From contig NC_064762.1 of assembly GCF_011397635.1 (NCBI RefSeq), positions 20,857,479 through 20,921,478 on the forward strand: 64,000 bases of DNA, written 5' to 3'. This DNA is from Epinephelus fuscoguttatus. Taxonomy: Eukaryota; Chordata; Actinopteri; Perciformes; Serranidae. Shown piece by piece: positions 11,570 to 24,784 of the stretch. Positions within the stretch are counted from its first letter, which is position 1, and each line of letters opens with the position of its first letter. Position numbers and translations under genes: made by a program. The notes beneath the pieces were generated by a model. The model searched no databases, was not told the origin of the DNA, and saw only the letters and a list, made by a program, of their open reading frames with translations.

Positions 11570-11770
11570 TTTCCGGTTACCTGCTCCACCAGGTGAGTCA
11601 GCAGGTATTGTGCGGGTGCTGTGTTCTTGCCGTGGTGGCTATGAGATTGATTCCAGCCCACATCCCTTTGATACATATAATTCCCCCTCTCTCTCTTTCC
11701 CTTTTGCACTTTGGCTATCCTGTATTAGTAAAGGCAATGAAGCCCCAAAAAATGTCTTAAAAAAAATGTA
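11570..11770 (+). mobile_element. tRNA-derived SINE
   Basis: A degenerate B-box (GAGATTGATTCC) at about 11645 is followed by TTCCCCCTCTCTCTCTTTCC, then CTATCCTGTATTAGTAAAGGC, GCCCCAAAAAATGTCTT and an A-rich tail. This order matches a very common teleost SINE body and tail. The A-box half is too diverged to place exactly. Confidence 0.6.
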
Positions 11771-13950
11771 AAGGTTTTCCTATCTAGCAACAAGCACGCA
11801 TTCATGTTAAAGAGGTGGGGGTGTTAATTACAAGCGACATCATCACAGCCATCCCAACAGCCAAAGCTGTTCTCAGGGGGAAGATCATAGCAAGGTCATC
11901 CAAGCTTATAAAGTTAAAAGCCACTTGTACACTTTGTAAACAAGGACCCTTCTATTATACACAAAATCAGAAATGTTAAGCAGGAAATAGATGCAATATT
12001 AAGTGAGGAAGTAGAGACAAAAGTATTACGAGGCAGGCCCTAAGGCAGCAAAAGTCCTAGCTTGGAAGCTGCAGGAAACAAGATTAGAGATACTGTTACA
12101 AATAAGGCCACCAGTAGCCTGGTTGGTGTACAAAAAGCATTTCAAACATATTAGAAATCTCTTTACTCCCAACCAGATCAGGTTAATAGGCACACAATTG
12201 TTGAACAGTTGTTAACTAATTAATCGCTGCAGTTTTAGAGGTGAGTTGAATTTGCTGAGCGCTTTAAAAGCAATTATACGTCTGGCTCCAACTAATCCTG
12301 TAACAGTCCAGTGTGACCCAAACCCAGATTAAAGGCAAGACGCAATCAGGCCTTATTGACTTTGGGATACCCTGCTTGTTATGCTCAGTGTTGGGGAGTA
12401 ACTAGTTACATATGACACATGATATTACATATGAGTGACGTAACTAAATTACGAAACAAATGTTGCAGGAATGCATAGTCCATTTTCTAAGCATTTTTCA
12501 GCTTAAGGTTTCAGCTTGTTAGAAAACTAACCAATAAGTAATAAATATAATATAGTTAAGTTTATTTTGGACATTTTCCAACTTGTAAAACTCAAATATA
12601 ATGGTAGATAGACAATACATAAACATGAACTTTAACTAACTTTACTTTGTTGAAGTAATTCAAATAGTTACATGCACATGTTTGATAATTTAACTAGTAA
12701 TCTGTACTGGTTAGGCTGCGTAAATCAGGTTTCCCAAACTCCCTTTTATGAATGTTAATTTAATTAAACATTTTTTTATTAATTACTTCCTTTTAATCAG
12801 TCCCACGCTTCTGCTGACTGTTTTAATGTCTGCAGTGTTGCTTGTGTGTTTTTGCGTTACGTAACTGTTTGGCTTCTTCACTGCTTTGTGGTTTTTGGTG
12901 TTATATATCCTCGTTGGTTCGGGGGACAATGACATCACATGTAGCGCATTGAACCGCATTGATCTGATGCGCTTGTGCTCCTTTCACAACACGATTGATT
13001 GACCGCAGTGCTTGAAGTTCAGTAGATGATCAGCTTAAAAGAATGAACTCTGACTGGAGCTCAGAGGTCCATCAGACAAAGGGACGGAGTTTTGATGTGT
13101 CAGAAAGTGTCCACTGGTTCAGATTGACTCTAATATTATATGATATCTAATATCATATTATCATCAACATAGTAGAAAGTTGATTTCTCTGTGATTATTT
13201 AACTTTGAAAATGCTTGTAGTACATCACAACAACCCCACAATAGGAGCACAGACTTCTAATCTCTCTTTTAATTGTCCCACATTGTCTGTGTATTGATTA
13301 AACATTCAGTTACAGCCACTTGCTCCAGGCCCAATGAGATATTTTGCACGTACTGTAATCACTGTACTCAGTGCTGCTGTGACTCTTGTGCAATGTCAGA
13401 CTGAGTTCTTCAGCCTGATTAACTTATCTTGAGTTCACCTCTGTCATAGACCTTCCTTAGCAGGGGAAAGGTTAACCGAGACGTTAAGAAACCACTGATG
13501 AGACACCGATTGTTTGATCAACAGAGTTGGAGGACAATGGCTTAATTTAACTTTTCGAAATCCATAGTAAATCTACATACAGTTGGTCAGGAAGCCAAGC
13601 AGGCCTACCTTTGAATAGTAGGATATAACATAGGATAACAAAGCCTGCACACATTCATGTAGTTTCAGTCAAATTAAAATGAACAATGAAGAATACTGGA
13701 CAACATCTGGGGATCATTTTAGTCTGAAATTAATTTTAAACTATCTTGGGCTTCACTACAGAAACTTCAGAAAAGGATTTTTTTTGTATTATAGAAACAT
13801 TTAAGCAAAGGATAGTAATTTACTATCACAGAACCATCCTTACTTAGGGATTTATGAGGACTCATAAGTGAGGATTTTATAGACCCAACCGAGTTGCCAG
13901 AAGAAAATAAACCACAGATATGTTACATCTGTATGTTATTGTGTAGTGGA
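11771..13950. other. Intergenic, no gene seen
   Basis: Around 12383-12410 a CAGTGTTGGGGAGTAACTAG sequence resembles the terminus of a dispersed fish DNA transposon, but no partner end was found. The rest is A+T-rich with no coding signal. Confidence 0.35.
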
Positions 13951-13969
13951 TACATTGCAACTTTACTTT

Positions 13970-14250
13970 TTAACAATGCTGTGGGTAAGGTGGTTAGGTT
14001 TAGGTGCATAAACTACTTGGTTATGGTTAGGAAAGATTGTCTTTTTGCCTAAAATGCACAGTTTTAGGGGCACAATTCCACCACAAAATGCAGTGATATC
14101 TCTGTGAAAAAATGCATTTCTCGTAGTCCTATCCCGGAAGGAAACACAGCGATGTTTTTGTAAAAAATAAATGTTTTTCATTGAACTATCCCTGTGAAAA
14201 AACAGTGACAAGTTGCTAAAACACAACTGGTTTTGTTTGTTGGTCAGGCA
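13970..14250. repeat. Probable dispersed MITE-like repeat
   Basis: The segment GGTTAGGTTTAGGTGCATAA, then CTACTTGGTTATGGTTAGGA, is the start of a repeat family I recall as frequent in fish. A minus-strand open frame across it (13963-14226) has no protein-like composition and is not considered a gene. Confidence 0.4.
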
Positions 14251-14599
14251 TCTTTACCTAGGTGGCGCACCGTCCACCCTCCCCTCCACCTCCCGATGAT
14301 AAAGTCAACTCATACACTACATCATTTCAGAAATGTTGAAATGATAATGTATGAAACGTGCAAATGTAATGTATTCATGATTTGTATAAATGTACAATGC
14401 CAACATTTTCATCTGATGACCGGGCTGCATAGACTCCACACCAAAATTAAAATAATTGTCAAAAATTGCAGCAGCCCTGTTGTTAGGTCTGCATGGTGAT
14501 GACCATGAAGACGGGAACACCATTTTTTTGGTTATGAGTTATTCATCACAAAGCAAAATACAAGTCCAACTTCCCTCTCTTGATTTTTTTTCTTTGTCT

Positions 14600-15600
14600 C
14601 ACCGACATATAATCAGGATGTCTACAGGTCCTTAAAAAATTCTTAAAATGTATTGCATTCAATGCTACAACAATAAGGTCTTAAAATGCATTAAAGTGTC
14701 TTAAATTTGAATTTGTGAGGCCTTAACTACTACAAATATTTCATCTAATTCCATTTATATATCTTTTCATTTCTTTTTGTGGAAGTGAGTGAAGCTCTTT
14801 TATGTAAAAGTCCACATTTCTAATGTTACAAATCTTTTCATCTTTGAACTTACATCTACCTTTGCACAAGACCACATATATAGCTTAAATAAATTAAGAC
14901 ATGATTTGTTCAACAGGCTGTCCAAAATTTGGTTAGATGGTGTCTTGAAGGGGCCCTGATAATGATTGAAAGGCTACTCAAACTGTCTTATGATGATGCT
15001 TTAAATTATTCAGAACATGTATTAATGGGTATATATGGATTGCCAAGACAGTGTATTGATAATTTATAATCACAAATGTTTTTTAAATGTGATGGACATT
15101 CTCCACCGACTTGATTAGTGCCTCCGACTCCTTGTACTTAAAATTGACAACCTCTTTTTTGGCCATGGATAGCAAGCTAGCTAACCAGTAAGAGTGAGAG
15201 CCGTGTTCATCTCGAGTAGCTTAACATTACATTCTGGCGTTCAAATTTACAGTCATAGTGAGGATTATTTAAGTTAATATATGATAGGAGGTGTGAGATG
15301 GGACAGGACACAATCATGAGAAGATGAAATGCCTCTGTAATAGAAAGATTCTTAAGATTAGACAAGCAGTCAGGATGTTTGTCTGTACTGACCTAACTTA
15401 AGTAGCCTGTATGTTTGTTGCTTCTAATCAGCCGTGAAGGAAGTTTTCAGATCCTTAACTTGAGTGAAAAAAAAAAACGATGCCACACTGTAAGAACATT
15501 TCATTACAAGTAAAAGTACTCCATTAACAATGTTACCAAAGAAAAAAAAGTAAAAGAAAATATAGAAGTAAGAACTCAAGGCAGACAAATGTCGCCTGTG
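14600..15600. other. Intergenic, repeat-like, no gene
   Basis: A stretch at 14620-14730 repeats the phrase CTTAAAATG/CTTAAATTTG and resembles a known dispersed fish repeat. The remainder shows nothing recognisable. Confidence 0.35.
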
Positions 15601-15689
15601 AGCAGGGGCGGAGCTAGACTCTCAGCACAGAGTGGGCGAAGCATTCTCGAGAGGCTCTTCTGATAAAGTCGTTTTAAATAGTTATATAT

Positions 15690-16375
15690 ATCCCATCATA
15701 TTCTTAAACAGAAATTTTTCCTTTTATTTACATTAATTTCACAGATAGGAAACAATAAATTGTGAAGACAGTAAAGCCTCCACAAAAATAGCATTTTCAG
15801 TCTTGTGTGTGATTCATCCTGGCCTCATATGAGCAGAGGAAATCTCAGCTCATGGCTAGGCTAATTTATACAATATAAAATGCCATAGGTTTGTGCTAAT
15901 ACTGTTAGCATGTTATATTCGTTTGGAAAACGTGTTTAGTATAAAACAGATGCTTTGTCTGTGAATCTTGTGAGTTGTAATTGAGCCAAATTATGTACCG
16001 TTACATTTGTTAAATGTTGCTGTTGTCCCTGGCTTCATATGAGTAAAGGAAAAGTCCGCTAGCTGCTAGGCTAATTTATACAATGTAAAATGCCATAGGT
16101 TTGTGCTAATAACGTTAGCATGTTGTATTTGTTTGGAAAACATGTTTAGTATAAGACGGGTTTTTTTGTCAGTGAACCTTGTGAGTTGTAATTGAGCCAA
16201 ACTTTGTAACGTTACCTTTGTTACATGTTGCTGTTTTCCCTGGCTTCATATAAGACAAGGAAAAGTCTGCTAGCCGATAGACTAATGTATACAATGTAAA
16301 ATGCCATAGGCTTATGCTAAAAACATTAGCATGTTGTATTTGTGGGGAAAATGTGTCCAGATAAGAGAATGCTGC
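15690..16375. repeat. Tandem array of a ~210-bp unit (three copies) of a dispersed family
   Basis: The motif GGC(C/T)TCATAT begins units at 15821, 16031 and 16242, giving periods of 210 and 211 bp; the third copy is cut off near 16370. Each unit includes AAAATGCCATAGG and a TTAGCATGTT segment. The same unit occurs in inverted orientation inside pum2 introns at about 46270-46630 and 59010-59360. Sequence before the first unit (15720-15815) is also shared with those copies. No coding capacity is seen. Confidence 0.85.
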
Positions 16376-17360
16376 CAGTTATAGTGAAGTCAATTTTTGT
16401 ACTAGTTTGAAACTGTCGCTCTTAAGTCATGTGTAATGTGTGTTTTGAATCAACTAAACTTTTCAACACTTCACAGAAACCCCGCCACAGACTAGTGTTT
16501 TGGAGGTGTAACTGTAGTGACACAGACACACCACTGCACAAGTATAAATGCTAACAACAGCGTAGGCTACAGCGTATAGGCTCTGCAAAGAGCTGACGCA
16601 CAAGAATAACTTCTGACACAATGCACTATACCAGGGCTCAGGAAGTGGCACACTTAAATGGAACACAGCCATTATTAATGTCATCTGTTACACCGGTGCT
16701 CATAATGCTATTGCCTGTTCACAATATTTAAAAACTGATAATCAGCGGCCTAGATATGGACATACAAGATCATAAAAGAGCCAGTGCAACAGCTTCTAGA
16801 CAGACTCTAATTTGTGGTGATAAAACTTTCCAAGTGCTTTAATAAAAGCAGCACGCAGTGACTCAGGTTTCGATTTTGCATGACTATGATTCATATTGTC
16901 CAGCAGTCATGGGGCAAAGGCTTACTTAACTTTCTGTAAGAGGCCTTCAGGTGTTTGAAATGCTCAAATGACACTGTCATGTAACCTTTGTGCTTAAAAT
17001 CAATGAAGAACTGTGGAGTGTTTTGTTCCTTTTTAACTTTAAAGATAAAATAACTCTGAAAGGGTCATAACTTCATCAGTCACTTGACTTGAAGAGAATA
17101 TATTGGGACATTTAGAATTAAAAACACACTGGTGTTAAAAGTAAACCCCGCACTTAGCTGATACGACCTAATTAATTTATTTGTGCACTTTGAGCATGGC
17201 AAACAACCAATCAAAGTTAGTGATTCGGGATATTGCTGCTGTTATATGACATCTGATTACAAATGTTTTTCTTAGATAAAGATGCTAGATTAATATTAAT
17301 ATATTCATTTCTCCATTAAAAAAAGACTTCAGGATGAGCCTAAAGCAACCCCCAAAACCA
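16376..17360. other. Intergenic upstream of the second apob gene
   Basis: No gene or recognisable repeat. Open frames on the minus strand at 16463-16684 and 17285-17521 show no conserved features. Confidence 0.4.
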
Positions 17361-17365
17361 TAAAA

Positions 17366-17384
17366 CAAAGTACAAAGAGTTAAT
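17366..17384 (+). promoter_or_regulatory. Possible HNF4-like and HNF1-like sites upstream of apob
   Basis: CAAAGTACAAAGA at 17366-17378 is a direct repeat of CAAAG spaced like a DR1 element bound by HNF4. GTTAAT at 17379-17384 is an HNF1 half-site. They lie about 160-175 bp before the TATA box. HNF4 and HNF1 are known activators of vertebrate APOB in liver and intestine. Site calls are by eye and short motifs occur by chance. Confidence 0.3.
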
Positions 17385-17540
17385 GCAACACAGTCACACA
17401 GAGCACCCCCACCCAGTGCTGACAGACAAGTGTTAGTTCGTGTTTTAACCTTTGGCCTGCCACAAGGACTGCTCAGACTTTGGAACCAGGGCAACACATT
17501 TGCAAGTCCTGGTAATCGCATACAGTAAGACTTGAGGAAC

Positions 17541-17548
17541 TATAAAAG
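17541..17548 (+). promoter_or_regulatory. apob: TATA box of the second apob gene
   Basis: TATAAAAG lies 98 bases before the ATG at 17639. Transcription would start near 17570-17575, giving a 5' leader of about 65 bases. No other TATA-like element lies closer to the start codon. Confidence 0.6.
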
Positions 17549-17638
17549 CCAAGGGAGCAAAGCCTAGAAATTAGTCTTCACAGAAAGAGGAGGACTCTTC
17601 TTACTTTAAAGGCTTACAGGAGCTTTACTAAGCCCACC

Positions 17639-20600
17639 ATGGGGGGTACGAAGCTCTGCCTTTTGCTGCTGCTGGGCACATACACACTAGCCCGTAAGTA
17701 CTGGTTTTTGTTTTGGCGCTAACAGAGTTTAAGTGTACAGTTTGATATTTTAACTTTGTGGGTGTTTATTGCTTGGTTTTGTAAAAAGAAAAGCTGGTTT
17801 TCCTTGAAGATGCTGCTGTTTTCATGTGTTAAATTAATTTAATAGCATGTTTCGTGCTCAAGCATCCATTTTTTGTACTAGCTGTCCTAGTTGTGATGTT
17901 ATTCAGACCGTTTTTAAGTGACTGACAAGCAAAATACAGCAGATTAAACACTTTACAATGATTTAATTATACTTGTAAATACTGATTTGAGTCTTTAAGT
18001 GTTCTCAGCTGACTTTTAGAGTAGCATGTGGCTTTTTAAAATGTCAAACAAACGTTTTGTTTTTCATCTTCTGCAGAGCAAGATGTGGGAAATACTGAGG
18101 ACCCATCTGTTTGCTTGTGTGAGTTGCTTTTGTTGTCTCTAAATTGTTTTATACGTTACTCTTCATGACATTAAGAAAATGTGATTGACGTGATAAATAC
18201 ACAACCCAAAAAAAAAAATCCATGTTTTAATCCTGACATTTAACAAGCATTTGATTTGATTTAATTTTACTTTATTTAAAAAAAAAATATTCAGACATTT
18301 GTCTTGCATCCCAGGATGTTAGCTGTTTCCCATAAATACATACAAAAATACATTTCCCTAGTATTAAACTGTCTATTTTAAGTGTTTAAAATTGTATAAT
18401 ATATCTATGACTCAAGTGTAAAAAAAATGTACAGTGTATAAAACATTGCCACTATAGAGCTCTTACTGATGTTTCAAATACATTTCAGTGGCCAAAAGAT
18501 TCAAGAACTTCCGACGATACGTGTACGACTACGAAGCTGAGACCTTTAACGGCGTGAATGGAGCGACCGACGACAAAAGCGGCCCCAAAGTCTCTTGCAA
18601 AGTATGTCTCACACCTCCGATCATTATTGCAAGCACACCAGTTTCAAGACCTTTAACAGAGAACAGTGGTGCTAAAAAATATTTTATGTGCCACACAGGT
18701 TGAAGTTGAAGTGCCCCAGACGTGTAGCTTCATCGTCCGCACAACAGAGTGCTCTCTGAGCGAGATCTTTAGTGTGGATGAGGAAGGGAACCCAGTGTAC
18801 CGTCCTGCTGAGGGAGCTCAGGCTTTCAAAGCTGCCATGGCCAAGTAAGTTATGTTTCCAGACGTGTTGCTTAAACCTGAGGGACCTGTATGATCAGAAA
18901 AGTGGAGGATATAATATTGAGGATAAAAAAGACAAAGATGGGCTAAATGATCTGTCAACGTCAACAGGAACCTCTTGAAGATCACAGTCCAAGAACAGAC
19001 TCGTGTCACACTCTACCCTGATGATGATGAGCCCGTCAACATCTTGAACATCAAGAGGGGAATCATCTCTGCTCTCATCGTTCCAGTAATGGAGGAGGAC
19101 AAGAACAAGAAAATGGTGGGTCACTGCTCCTCACTGCTTTACTGCCTTGTTTTTGTTTTGTCAGTATTTACCGCAGGGACTAATCAATTCAGGCCAGAGT
19201 CACCCCGGGCTCCGAGCAGAGCTTGATTCTGCTCTCATGCAAAGATAAACAAGTTGCACAATGTGTAGATAAGCTGCCCCAGTCACAGGTGATAAACACT
19301 CCTGTAACATCATGTCCTCACATTGATGATCTTCAGCGGCGGGTCAGAGTCCTAGATAAGTTTATCTTGTTAATGGCATCACCTGCTCTCATAGCTGGGG
19401 CTAATCTTTCAGATCAATTGATAAACAGATTCAGGAAGATTGCTAAAGGACAGAGAGCACGTTTATCACTTTGTTTTTTGAGCTGTCTCCAACTTCCTCA
19501 GTATCGATGATGTCTCTCATCATTTTCAGGCCACCGTGCACGGAGTGTGTCCCACCCACTTCACTGAGAACGCCAGAGAGGACATCGCCACAGAAGTGAC
19601 TGTCAGCAGGGATCTCTCCCAGTGTGACGAATTCTTTCCCTTCAGGCAGGCCACCAGTCCCCTGACCCTCCTCACTGGCATGGTAAGAGATTAAGCAGTG
19701 TACTGTCACCATCCCAAACTAAAGGTGAAAACATTGCTTTTCATACACTGGTCAATATTTAGAGTTTGGACTGTTTTGCATCCATAACGTCTTCTTTCAG
19801 ACAAGTGGAAAGAAAACGACCAAAATACATATTACGGTGTTTATTTTAGTTCAAATTTCTGTTCGGTAAATCTATCTAAAAAGCACATAACTAATAAGAT
19901 AATGCCTCATTTGCATATATAAACATGAAATATCAAAAAACTTGTAATACAAAAAAATAATCGTTTGAATGTAAGTAATCACCTGCGGAAGTTTCATGGA
20001 GATATCAATTTTACCCTACTCATTTGTCTTTTTATTTTCTGGTCTAAAATGTATAAAATTTTGTAATACATATCTTTAAAGGCTTTTTTTTCCACTTAAG
20101 TATCACTTACACACCAAACTCTGATTTATTACCATGTATATTCTGAAGGTTTTTACATATTGGTTTGTTTATATTTCATTTATAGCCTGATTTATACGAC
20201 AATTTATTCCTAAAACATGGCAAAAATATAGATTTTTTTATTGCTGTTGACAGTATTTTTGGATTTATGGGGTGATATAAAGATACATCCAAAATTCCCT
20301 AAAAACATCAACTTTAATTTAATTAATTTATGTGTTATTTGAGAGGGACAGTGTACATTAATCCACATTCAAACAAATGTATATGCACCTGAGTTAGACG
20401 AAAGGCTAGTTTTCATCGGCAGTCCCTTTGCCTTATGTTAAAAAGCATATACAGTACAGTTAAACAACATGAGTGCATAAAATCCAAATGGCAGATGATG
20501 CAGGTACAGTTTGAGTACAGTCATTTAAAGTTAGTCCTCAATAAACCATTTATAGAAACTGAAAATAAAAACAATTTCAAGTGAGTTTCTTCCTTGCTGT

Positions 20601-23600
20601 TCTTCAGCAGTCCGCTCTTCTTTGTAATGAAAGGAAAACACTGATGTTGTCTCTCTATCATCAGAACTACCATCTGTCCAAGATGATCAGCAGCACCCAG
20701 ACTTGCAACTACAAGTTTGACAACCAGAAGAAGCACATGACCAGTGGAACCTGCACAGAGAAACACCTCTTCCTGCCCCTCTCCCACCAGTAAGTTTCAA
20801 AGTGATCCACTAAATAATAGAGGAGTATCAAATTGACCAAGTCTTTTAGGCTTCAAAACTGACCCATGTCTAGAGTGGGCAGGAGGCCAGACTTCTCAAA
20901 TCTCAAGAGCACACACTGACAATGTGAACTCTAGATGTGTTTCATATGAATACTGTATTCTTCGAACTGCTCCATCTTTCCAAAGAATTACAAACAGACA
21001 GATTCCCTATCCTGACCAATATTTGTCTCATCTCTTTTGCAAACAGGAATGAGTATGGAATTTCTACTCTGGTGAAGCAGACTGTGACTCTGAGAGAGAC
21101 CGCTAAGATCAACGACAGAATCTTTGACTTCAGCAGTAAGTGTTTTTGTTTTAGAAATAGCTTCTAAAATATCTGAATATACTCAAATGTGTCCAAATGT
21201 GCTGCATATTCTTACTTGTCTGTGATATGATTCTGTACAGATGTAAACCGCTTCATGAGCTTGGCTATGGATGTCTCTGACGACAAGTCCCCCGTGCAGA
21301 CCAAGGATGCTGCCATCGCCACCATGCAGCAGCTGAACACCCTGTCACAGACCACCCAGGGCAAGGAGCGCGCCAGCCTCTTCCACAAGCTGGTGACTGA
21401 GCTGCGTGGCCTGGATGTTGACATCTTGGGAGACGCTGCTGTTGAGATGATGGACATGTCCCAGTCTCTGATGTGGCAAGCTTTCGCTCAGTGCGGCACC
21501 CCAGAGTGCACCAGTGCCATGCTGAAGATTCTCAGGACCTTTGACGAGAGCGCCCTCGAGGTCGACGCTGCTGTGTACGCCCTGGGACTGCTGCTTAACC
21601 CCTCCCGCCTCATGGTGAAGGACATGCTGGCTATGGCTCAGTACAAGCAGAGCAAACCCATCATGTATGCTCTGAGCAACGCAGTCAGGAAGTGAGTGTC
21701 ATCTTTTTTACATCTGAAGGAACTGCAGCAGTGAGTGGTGGTTTCTGTTGTAAATTAATTACTGATGTCTGACTCTGTCTCCAGACTGTACCGGGCTGAG
21801 GGCCTCACCCCCGAGATCACCGCTGTCTTTGAGTACATGTCTTCCATCCTGGGTGCAGACTGCGCTGGGGAGAAGGACCTGACCTTCCTGGTCTTGAGGG
21901 TAGGTAACCAGCTGTGAACCAGAGTTACTATCGTTTGTATTTTTCATTAGTTTTTATTTTATTTTTTTTTTTTTCAGATCTTTTTTATTGACTTTTCTGC
22001 AGACATGAACAAGTACAGCAATACAGAGCCAAATAAAATGTCTGTGACAAAAAACAAAACGAAACAGGAGAACAGATCAATTTATTTTATTTTATTTTGT
22101 ATTTTTTTGTTTGTTTGTTTTTTTTACTTCAGTTTAGTTTCAGTTGGTTTCCAGGTTTTTATTTTAGTTTTAGTTAACTTTAATAATCTTGCTGTAAATG
22201 GATACAGCTTATAAACATAGAGCTTTTCAGTTCCATGTTTTTTCTAATTTTAATTTAATTTAATTTAATTTAATTTAATTTAATTTAATTTAATTTTATT
22301 TTATTTTATTTTATTTTATTTCATTATTTGCCTAAATTGTGTGAATTTCTGTTTCGACCATGTATAGCACTTTTTTCTTTTTTTTTTTTTTAATTAACTG
22401 TCTATACTGTTCCCTCCAGGTTGTTGGTAACATGGGAGATATAATGGAGGCCGATGACGCCACCATTAAGACCACCCTGGTGAAGTGCATGAGACAGCCT
22501 GCAACCACACTGTCTGTACAGCTGGCTGCCATCCAGGCTTTCAGGCGCATGTCTGTAACAGATGAGGTAAAGACGATGAACCGTATCCCAGATTCCCAGT
22601 GTTGTAGTGTGAAGTTTCCACAATGAGTAACACATTGTTTGTCTCTCCAGGTTCGTTCCAACCTCCAGAGGGTCAGCCAGTACCCCAAGGGTGCTGTGCA
22701 GAAGCGCCTGGCAGCTTACCTGGTCCTGATGAGGAACCCCCAGGACAGTGACATTGAGATGGTGAAGAAGCTGATTAAGCAGGAGCAGAACACGCAGATC
22801 AAGGCCTTTGTGACCTCCCACGTCTACAACATCATTTCATCCACTGATCCAGAGACCCAGAAGTAAGAACGGAGCACCTTTCAACTGACAGCACACATTA
22901 TACTTTATGTCACGGAAAAACTGCGCTGATTGAGCCCATCTGATTGTTTTATTTTTTGTTACTACCTCAGGATCGGTCAGAAGATCATGGACGCCCTGCA
23001 GGATACTGAAGTCACCACACACAGCGACTACACCACAAAGTCCCGCAACTACAAGCTGGGCATGTCACATGACAGCATGCAGGCCGCCATGCAGGGCAAC
23101 GTTATCTTTGATCCCAGTAGCCAGTTGCCAAGGGAAATGATGCTGGAAACTACCCTGAAAGCTTTTGGTTTCAACATGGATCTGTGGGAGGTATGTAATA
23201 CTGTAGCATACATACTGCTGTTTGAAATTATGGTTTTATACAAGCAGCATAAAACTAGTTTCATAGGTGTGTTATCATTTTTATTACTGGATTTTTTCAG
23301 TCACTCCAACCAAGACTGTTTCCTAACGTACTTGTTTTATTTTTCCGACAGCTCGGCATGGAAGGAAAGGGCTTCGAGCCAACCATTGATGCTTTGTTTG
23401 GAAAGAACGGTTTCTTCCCTGACACTTTGGCCAAGACTCTGTACTGGACTTTGGACAAGATACCACCACAGGTGAAAGAAGAACTGGAGAAATGGGTTTC
23501 TCCCCTGGACACAGACAAAAGAAAGGTACGTCTCATGTGTTACCATTTCTGTTAAACAATCTCAGTCTGAGTTATGTTGTTATTGTCACTGATACCGCCA

Positions 23601-24784
23601 CAACTAAGATAACGTTTTCCTCAGGTTCCTGAAAATCTTGTGAGAGAAATCGTTCGCAACTTCAACAAGCTGGTGAAGGATCTGCAGAGTCAGGATGCCC
23701 CAGAGGCCATGGCCTACCTGAGGATCATGGGAGCTGAGCTTGGCTACATCAAGAGCAGCGAAGTGAAGAGCATGGCTTCCAACGCAATAATGTATGCAGA
23801 TATTCTCATGAAGATCATCCCTACCAAGGTACTGTTCTATTCTCCTGTTATCAAGTTAATAAAATGCCTTTCTGCAACACAGCGAGAGAAAACTCAAACT
23901 GACTGCTTGTTCTTTTCATCAGGTTGTGTCTAAGATGATGTCCAGCACTGACAATGAGATCTTCGCCCATTACATTTTCATGGACAACAGATTCATGTTG
24001 CCAACAGCAGCTGGTATGCCTCTGACGTTTGCTCTGTCTGGCACCTTCACTCCTGGAGCAAAGGGAGGCCTTCGCATGGGTCCCACAATGGTAAATGTGC
24101 CATCTTTTGACTTAGACCTACCCCCAAAGCTCTGATTTATTATTGTGTTGTTGCTTTTTGATTTGACACACTTTCTCAAATGTCCCACAAACCATTTTGA
24201 AAACCTTTGACAATAATAATAATTCAGTATGTATAGACTCTTCAACTTATTTAACTTCATCTGATCTGTTTTTGTTTACAGAATGAGCTGCTGTTCTCAC
24301 CCTCTATTGGAGTTGAGTTCGTGACCAAGATGGGAGTCCATGTCCCTGAGTTCATCGTGTCTGCCGTCGAGATGCACACCAACATGTACCACGAGAGCAC
24401 GCTCAATGCCAAGATCACCATGGAGAACAACGAGGTCAAGCTTTCCATCCCCGCCCCACAGGGCACCACAAAGCTCTTGAGCATCAGGTAACAAATAACA
24501 TCAAATACGTTCGTTGATTATATTTGATAAATGATGTTTGCTCATTAAGTGCTTTAGTTGTAGATGTCGATATTTCAATGGAAACTGATTTTACTGTTTT
24601 TTCTTTGAATCAGCAACAAAGTGATGATTGTGGGTGCTGGTAATGCTGCCGTGATCCCACACACCGAGGGTGAATCCAGCTGCAGCCCTCTCTTCTCTGG
24701 AGTCAGATACTGCACCAAAACACTCCGGGCCAACACTGGCGATAAGACTGATGTTCCTTACTTCCCCCTGAACGGAGAGACTAA
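17639..24784 (+). other. apob: apob exons 1-18: signal peptide, lipid-transfer module and first beta domains
   Basis: Coding exons read from splice sites: 17639-17693, 18077-18118, 18489-18601, 18699-18844, 18968-19115, 19530-19682, 20665-20789, 21047-21135, 21241-21691, 21785-21899, 22420-22566, 22651-22862, 22971-23190, 23352-23525, 23625-23828, 23923-24090, 24282-24487, 24614-24784. Cysteine pairs are visible: TCSF...TEC in exon 4, GVCPTHF...SQCDEF in exon 6, TCNYKF...GTCTEK in exon 7, and QCGTPECT in exon 9. These match the disulphides of the human N-terminal domain that contacts the microsomal transfer protein. Exon 9 uses markedly more G/C at third positions than the flanking introns, as expected for a highly expressed gene. 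Confidence 0.9.
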
